Below are positions 57,871 to 64,000 of a stretch of DNA of 64,000 bases, piece by piece; the first letter of the stretch is position 1; each line of letters opens with the position of its first letter. The translations under genes and the position numbers were made by a program. Origin of the DNA: Caprimulgus europaeus. Lineage: Eukaryota > Chordata > Aves > Caprimulgiformes > Caprimulgidae. The stretch lies in NCBI GenBank assembly GCA_907165065.1, contig OU015527.1:17435686-17499685 (forward strand), read 5' to 3'. Under the pieces are notes generated by a model. The model was not told where the DNA came from. It made no database searches and saw only the letters and a list, made by a program, of their open reading frames with translations.

Positions 57871-60800
57871 TGCAGAAGCCATAATTATTATCTTTTATTC
57901 TTCTTGCAAATTAGTAAAACCAATTAAGTAGATATAGAGGGCTGTAACATCATATTTACAAGGGACACAACATTGTAATTTTGCAAGCAGGTATGGTACT
58001 TGTGCTCCATATTTGTATTTCTAGCAAGCAGCAATCATGCAATCAAACAAGATTTTAGAAAGTTTTTATACATTTATGGCTTACTATGTATAGTAAGCTA
58101 TTTTGAAATTCTAAATTCAAGCTTAACATGTAAGATATTTTAAATAATTGATAATGTACTTAAATAATTAATCATTGGAAAGATTCTTTCTGACAGACAG
58201 GGTGCATTTATTTACATTCCACAGTGCTTGAGGAAAGATGGTAGTTGCCTTTGAATTGCTAGAGTAATTGTCTATGGTGACTTGTGGGAAGCTTCACAGA
58301 AGCAAATACCATTAAAAGGTGCCCCCCACTGATTCAGTGTGAGTGAATAGCATGGAGTACCACTATCAGAGAGAGTTGAAAGGTGTATATTAGGACATAG
58401 GCACACAGATGCACCTCTCCTCTTTTCCTATTGATGGAGCAAAGAATTAGCCATCACTGAGATATCTGAAGAAGGGAAGCCTCACATTCCTTTCTTCCCC
58501 CAGTCCTCAGCTTGGAAATACTTTTTGTTCATAAATACCTTTCTTATTCTTCATGTGTTGAAGGTCTGGCTGATGGCAAGGAGTGATCCAGTGGAGGCTT
58601 ACAGCTGCAATGATGTCTGGGTTGCTCTGGGTTCCCTGGGGAAATGTAGCTGGTTACTCAGTGTTGTGCCCAGATGTAAAGGAAAACTGGAATTTACCTT
58701 TGTATGTAGGATGACTCTTGAATCTTGAAATTTGATTTCTCAGCGGGTAACCTCTACAATATCAAAAGGACAAATAGGTTGAGGGTTTGTTAAGGCATGA
58801 GGTAGGGTTTGTGATAAGAGGTTTCTTATCATGCACAAGCCTTTGCCACAGCATAGAGAAAATATGTTGTGTTAAAATCCATCCTATACTAGTAATTTAT
58901 GCATTTATCCGTTCCACTCGAAGGAATACATCTGAAAAACCACCAAATTAACTGTAATTGAAGCAAGGAATGTCTACAAATTCCTATTTCATTCAAGAAA
59001 GAAAGGCAGTAAATCTGCACAATCCAGCTTTGTTTAAATCAGGAGATTTTTGTGACTTTGTTACTTTGTAAATTTACCTTGATATTACACCATCAGATGA
59101 ACTGATATAATCTGCGTGTGAAGTAGCATTAAATACAGAATTAAGTTTCCTTAGTTCTAGGTATGCATATAATAAGCATCCAAATGCTGTGGTTTATTAC
59201 TGGCTTCCTAAGCATCTTTTGAGACAAACAGCACACCAAAATAGTATCCAGCATTTCACCCATGAGCTGTGAAAGCAGAACAATGTTCTCCTTTAGGCTC
59301 ATTTTTATTCTACTGTGTCAATTTATTTATGTAGTTGTTAAACTTAATTATCTATTTTTCTTATTATTTATTATTTACAGAAATGGATATTGATCAGTTC
59401 ATATACATAAAAGTCCTTAAAGAATGGTTGTTACATGAGTTTTCAGAATATGTATATTCTCATATACACAAGAATTTTTGTGTAAAGGAAATGTTATTTG
59501 AGACTGTTACTGTGCCAGTACCTCATTTTATGCTATAGTCAAGTCTAGCAGGTTTTAGACTTTTCTCACTTTCCATTTCCTATCAGTGTTCTAAAATACC
59601 TTCAGTTTACATCAGCCATTCTCTCAGACATTACAGGAAGTTCACATATGGACAAGCACTAGTTATTTTGGACTCTGTTAGTTTTGAGTTACGTTTAAAT
59701 AGTGGTTAGACATGTGTTGGCAATAACATTCAACAAGATGAGCCCAAAGTATAGTTCCATGCATAATAAAAAGTCAAGTTACCATTCTTAAACTGACAAA
59801 AACCTCAAAAAATAAAAATAAAAATTAATTAAATGGTTTGGGGTTTTCGTGTTGCACTTCCATTGCAGAATAGTGGTTCTGTCCCAAAGAGACATTAGTC
59901 CAGTACTCCCAATGAATTTAAAAATTAATCCTATTTTAATGCAAGTATTTCTTTTACCACATTTCCTGTAATACAAAACAACTACTTCTGCAAATGTAAA
60001 TATGCTTGTGATTTACTGTAGCCTTAAAGATACAGTAGCATAATGTAAGAAGTACACAACCAGTTGACTTACCATCAGATATGTTTCAAATAAATATATG
60101 ATCTGTTGCCTTTTATAATTTGTTTTACATGCAGAGCTGAAGGTGTCTGCTTAAAAGAATGATTGTCTACATTTTTCACCTTAAACTGATGAGGTTCTTT
60201 ACAATGACAGTAACGTCTGTGTTGAAGGCATTGGACCTTGACTGTTGACCTGATACAAGGGTAATAGGTGTGTTTTTAATCATCACTTGTCTTCCCCAGC
60301 TGAATGGACTCTAAACCAATGTGTCAATATTATGCTCAATAAGGACAGAACTGGCTCTACCTCCCTTTGTGGTCTTACACTCTTAACAAATAAACCACTT
60401 GATTTTGTCACCCTTTTAGGTGGTAACTATATATTCTTTGTACATGCAGAGTACAAATTTAAATGTTCTTCTGTCTATTAGAAGAATAACAGAGGAAACT
60501 TGGAAAGCTGCCAAATTCCTAGTAATTGAGAAGGGAGGAGAACTTTCTCTAATTCAGATGGGCAATGGAAGGTAACTTCCATGCCCTTTAGCTATAAATA
60601 TTTATGAAATTGTCTCACAGGAAGAAAAGTGTGAGTGGGAGGAGAAGGCGCCCTCATAGTTTATAAGAATTCTTTTGAAGTTTGAAAAAGATAGCCCTTG
60701 TTATGTGATACCCCAGCATTCATGCCCTTGGTGAAAATGATCTTATGTGGGATACAATTTCTGCAGGGGTCTGTTGGATGCAATTCACAACAGTCTAGAA

Positions 60801-61030
60801 ACACCCTATAAATCCTGTCATTAAAACCAGCTGGGACTTATTAAGAGAGCAATTGTGAAGGAGAATTCACCTTCAATAAGGATGAAGGAGGAATTGTCAG
60901 GATTGCCTACAGGGTCTGTCTACCTAAACTTGTATGAAACCTCTCCACCCCCTCTCTTTTCCATTTTCCATTCCAATGATACTGAAAACTAGGCCTGGGG
61001 AAAGAAAAAGAAAGAAAAGAAAAAAATAAA
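57871..61030. other. Unique AT-rich DNA, no gene seen
   Basis: No gene recognised. A 20-bp near-perfect palindrome is at 58079-58098. An A-rich lead-in (61006-61030) precedes the pentanucleotide repeat. Confidence 0.55.
58079..58098. repeat. Near-perfect 20-bp palindrome
   Basis: GCTTACTAT and ATAGTAAGC are exact inverse arms separated by only GT, which could extrude a small cruciform. Confidence 0.9.
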
Positions 61031-61278
61031 AAGGAAAGGAAAGGAAAGGAAAGGAAAGGAAAGGAAAGGAAAGGAAAGGAAAGGAAAGGAAAGGAAAGGA
61101 AAGGAAAGGAAAGGAAAGGAAAGGAAAGGAAAGGAAAGGAAAGGAAAGGAAAGGAAAGGAAAGGAAAGGAAAGGAAAGGAAAGGAAAGGAAAGGAAAGGA
61201 AAGGAAAGGAAAGGAAAGGAAAGGAAAGGAAAGGAAAGGAAAGGAAAGGAAAGGAAAGGAAAGGAAAGGAAAGGAAAG
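61031..61278 (+). repeat. Uninterrupted (AAAGG)n pentanucleotide microsatellite
   Basis: 248 bp, about 49-50 perfect copies of AAGGA/AAAGG with no interruption. One strand is all purine and the tract has mirror symmetry, so it can form triplex (H-DNA). Because the 5-bp unit has no stop in any register, all six frames are open, giving cyclic FPFLS peptides on the minus strand and GKERK on the plus strand; the long minus-strand frame at 60907-61347 is this artefact. An irregular A/G lead-in (61006-61030) suggests growth from a purine-rich seed. Confidence 0.98.
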
Positions 61279-62650
61279 TGTCACACAGAAAAACTGTTCT
61301 AGCCATTCTACCCCTTTCTTTTTCTGCCTAAAGTTGGCTTCTTCCAAAGCAGCTTACTACAAGTTGAATTTGTGTGAACATAGGCACTAACTGTAAAGGC
61401 ATGTCCGTATAAAACAAATAAATTCAAGCTAATATTAGGGACTTCTAGACTAAAAACTGGTCTTTATTGTGATTTTCAGCTGTGGAGAATGTGGTTCAAA
61501 GGAGATCAATTTGGGTCAATGTGCATTTATAAACACATTTAAGGCTGGCTTTCAGAACCTCTAAGGTCTACAAATTCCAACAGATGGTCTCTCGTGAAAC
61601 AATTTTCTCAGGAGAGTCCAGGTGCGTTCCACCATAGTGCATGGTATCAAATGAACAACTGCTTTCATGGCTGAGTAGGTACTTTCTAAAAAGAAATACT
61701 TTTTCTCACAGATCCTATCTGTGTTTGTGAAATATGATACTACTATCAATTTTAAAACAGAAAAAACCCACAGAAGCACACAAGTTCAAACATGATAATA
61801 GGCAGATCTTAATCCTATTCCTAATCAGTAAAATATTTTTGACTTGCAGTTGAACTGAGATTTTCAGATGAGGCAGAAAACCTCAGTTGCTTGATTATAT
61901 TCTTTTCTCCTAGAGCCAGTCTGTTTGGAAGGATTCTTCCACCACTCATTATAAGCTGCTACTGAGGAACACTGGCTAAAAATCTATAAAGTTGGAGTGG
62001 AAATTTCAGTGACAAATTCTGCTTTTTCCAAGGGAGAGGGGATGTGTTCAGAGGGGTTACAGGCAAAGCAATTAATGTCAATCGAGAGTTCTGTCAGAAC
62101 TAGGAGAGAGGTTGATGGGGCCTCTTCACTCTACAGGTGACGACCTGGGGTGTCTAAAGAACTTTTTCATAAGGGAACAGATATGCATACGAAAAGCTTG
62201 TCCTGATACACCTACAGTTAGACTCTCCAAGTAAGGATGGCCCTGTTGATCCAAAAAGGAGTTGTTACTGCTGCTGCCATATAACAACTGAGTAAGAGCT
62301 GATGGATGTGTTTTGAGCTAACCATGCTAACAATTAAAAAACAAAGAGTAACTGTCAGTGACGGGAACGTGTTTTTTTTGAAAAATCGTTATTACTCTTT
62401 ATCTATTAAATTTCAGGGGCGGGGTGGGGGGGGGAGGGGGGGGAATGGACATGCAGATCCAACCCAAAACTAGCAGATTTACAGAGAATTTTGCTCTTAA
62501 ACTGCTACAAACATTGAGTATCTGTCTCTAAAACATGTGCTGGTTTGTGATAGTGGAAATACTGTTTGGGCTGTGAATGGTCTGTTGTGACTGACATAGC
62601 CAGGCAAATTGTCTACGGTTACACAGGGAATAGATCTATTGACTGGTGAG
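61279..62650. other. Unique AT-rich DNA with a G-run, no gene seen
   Basis: No coding region recognised apart from the candidate listed next. It contains the guanine-rich tract at 62416-62443. Confidence 0.5.
62416..62443 (+). other. Dense G-quadruplex motif
   Basis: G4-C-G4-T-G9-A-G8 within 28 bp. There are four or more G-tracts of at least four with single-base loops, the geometry expected for very stable parallel quadruplexes. It stands out in an AT-rich region. Confidence 0.9.
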
Positions 62651-63316
62651 ATGAAGGACAACCCGGAGCAAACTGAAAAGAGTGAAAGAGAAAAATTGCC
62701 ATGTGGAGGCTGCACATCCTATCAGGTAAGTGGAGAGCTATTGAGGTACACGGAGAGCCCTTGCAAATTTACCCTGCTTGGAAATCTGATTGAATAGCTA
62801 AATCTTCCCTTGTTCCTGTTCATTCATACTGAGCAGTTAGTGATTGTAGTCATCCACAGAATACTTGTGGATTGTGTTAACGTACCTTTTGTTCCTGGTT
62901 TGTTCCTTATGTTGAAATTAAACAATACTTTGCTTTGAAAAAGCTGACTACTCACAACTGTTAAAGTAAAATACTGTGTTGAAGAAAGAAACACACCAAA
63001 GAGAAGGAGAATAGTAGATTTCAAGGGAGAGCCTGGAAAAATGGTACTCAGAAATATTAGCAAGGGTCAAAGATGTAGCTGGGACAGTGTGGTGAACAGC
63101 TAAAGCTTTACAGTAGAATTCTGGTTTATTAAAAAGTCAGAATTCATTTTCATTTCTCATGGTTACAAAATATTATTTTTCTTTCTTCTTTAGGTAAACA
63201 GAGAATGTGTAAAGTTGCATGTTTCTGCTGCAAATCCAGTTGACTTATGTGCAAGATACCTAACCATCCCTTCTCAAACCCAGGCAGGGACTAAATGGAG
63301 CAGACTCAGAATATAA
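62651..63316 (+). other. Candidate two-exon small coding unit (speculative)
   Basis: From an ATG at 62651 (G at -3) 25 codons run (MKDNPEQTEKSEREK, then LPCGGCTSYQ) to a consensus donor, CAG|GTAAGT, at 62726. A pyrimidine-rich acceptor, TTTTTCTTTCTTCTTTAG, ends at 63193. Joining 62725 to 63194 (468-bp GT-AG intron) keeps frame and adds 40 codons (VNRECVKLHVSAANPVDLC..., ending WSRLRI) before TAA at 63314-63316: 65 residues, charged, hydrophilic and Cys-containing. No family is recognised. The frame can be extended upstream of the ATG only to a stop at 62597. It could be a small gene, a lncRNA exon pair or coincidence. Confidence 0.22.
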
Positions 63317-64000
63317 CCCAAACCAGACTTAACCCCATCTTGTTGTAGGAAGTCCCTTGTAACCATGGAATCTTTCCTAGAGCTGAAGGCTTCACACAAA
63401 GATAGGTTTACCGAACCATTGAGTTTCTGGAACCAATTTTTAGTTTTTTCTATTTTCCAAAAAAGTTTTACCAACAGATTTCATCTGGGCCAAGCTGTGA
63501 CATCCACCAAGGAGGAGTCCTTGGAAGGAGCCATGCTATTCCTCAAGCAAGTTCTGTGGGTAGAAGTAAAAACCCTTCCTGCTTTCATAAGAACTAATGT
63601 AGGTGAGATTTTGTGTGTGTGTGTAAATATGCAGAATCCAAAAGGTTGTCCTTTCTATGAGACTGAAAATAAGCTCCCTCTCCTTGAAATCTGTTTATGG
63701 TTCCTATATAAATGACAAGAAGCCTGTTCACTTAAAGATGAATTATAGTAATGTGCTGTAAATTGCACTTCTGTGATGATAAAGGGAGTTTGGAGTTCTT
63801 ACTGTACAGTAGAAAAGCTTTTTTTAAAAAAAAATAATGAGATGTAAAAAATGTAAATACTCTGGACTGACTTCATCCTTTTTACCTTTGATTTATTTCA
63901 GGAATGAAGTCTTGAACTGTGAACCTTTCAGTTAGTTCTAATTTTGCCTCAGGAATGCCTCTGCCCATCATAAGTTAGTATTGTGCATAAGGCACAAATA
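63317..64000. other. Unique DNA, no gene seen
   Basis: An open frame of 116 codons at 63365-63715 (plus) has no recognisable domain. A short (GT)n lies near 63609-63624 and an A run near 63825-63836. Confidence 0.5.

Noticed and set aside
60907-61347. 146-codon minus-strand frame rich in FLSFP repeats
   Set aside because: It is the translation of the (AAAGG)n microsatellite, which is open in every frame. No protein is implied.
1-64000. CRISPR arrays, operons, phage or plasmid functions
   Set aside because: No regularly spaced direct repeats, ribosome-binding-site-led gene strings or prokaryotic genes. All evidence points to vertebrate nuclear DNA.

Overview
The window looks like AT-rich, gene-poor vertebrate nuclear DNA from a bird, most probably a neoavian. 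The pointers are: 5'-truncated CR1 LINEs with the characteristic C-terminal ORF2 tail and an ATTCTRTG-like 3' end; solo LTRs of families that I recognise as avian from memory; no L1 or Alu-like SINEs; and no bacterial organisation (no operons, RBS-led ORFs, CRISPR or tRNA arrays). No host protein-coding gene can be identified with confidence. Nearly all open frames are short and lack coding character. The only long frame with a recognisable product is a CR1 reverse-transcriptase fragment at 40000-40887. The window is either intergenic (gene desert) or sits in a very large intron, and the sequence alone cannot decide which.

Layout. 1-2054: (TA)n, then unique DNA. 2055-2438: small solo LTR (family B, +). 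2439-15046: unique AT-rich DNA with an exon-like block (4965-5066), a degenerate LTR-like stretch near 14.5 kb and small repeats. 15047-15727: solo LTR (family C, -) with matching AT-rich flanks. 15728-28780: unique DNA interrupted by a CR1 tail (19510-20068). 28781-29977: long LTR (family A, +). 31395-32003: second family C LTR (-). 32004-39992: unique DNA with a 72-bp CR1 3' scrap (37089-37160). 39993-41316: the best CR1 copy. 41317-46754: unique DNA. 46755-47562: an 808-bp element with 57-bp terminal inverted repeats and LTR-like promoter and polyA signals on the minus strand. 47563-51145: unique DNA. 51146-51645: an older, internally deleted CR1. 51982-~52940: an old, diverged family A LTR (-). 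55905-57870: a nest of two CR1 copies with a 373-bp family B LTR (57354-57726) inserted in the second. 61031-61278: a perfect 248-bp (AAAGG)n microsatellite. 62416-62443: a dense G-run. 62651-63316: a speculative two-exon small coding unit.

The elements do not form a pathway. What they record is a relative insertion history: the CR1 tail at 57.2 kb was present before the family B LTR landed in it (6-bp duplication GATCTC), and three LTR families (A twice, B twice, C twice) appear only as solo LTRs with no retroviral internal genes between or beside them. The most notable signals are the TIR-bearing LTR-like element at 46.8-47.6 kb, the nested CR1/CR1/LTR composite, a frameshift shared by two CR1 copies 21 kb apart, the uninterrupted AAAGG repeat that is open in all six frames, and a few exon-like segments with good splice signals that need RNA evidence.
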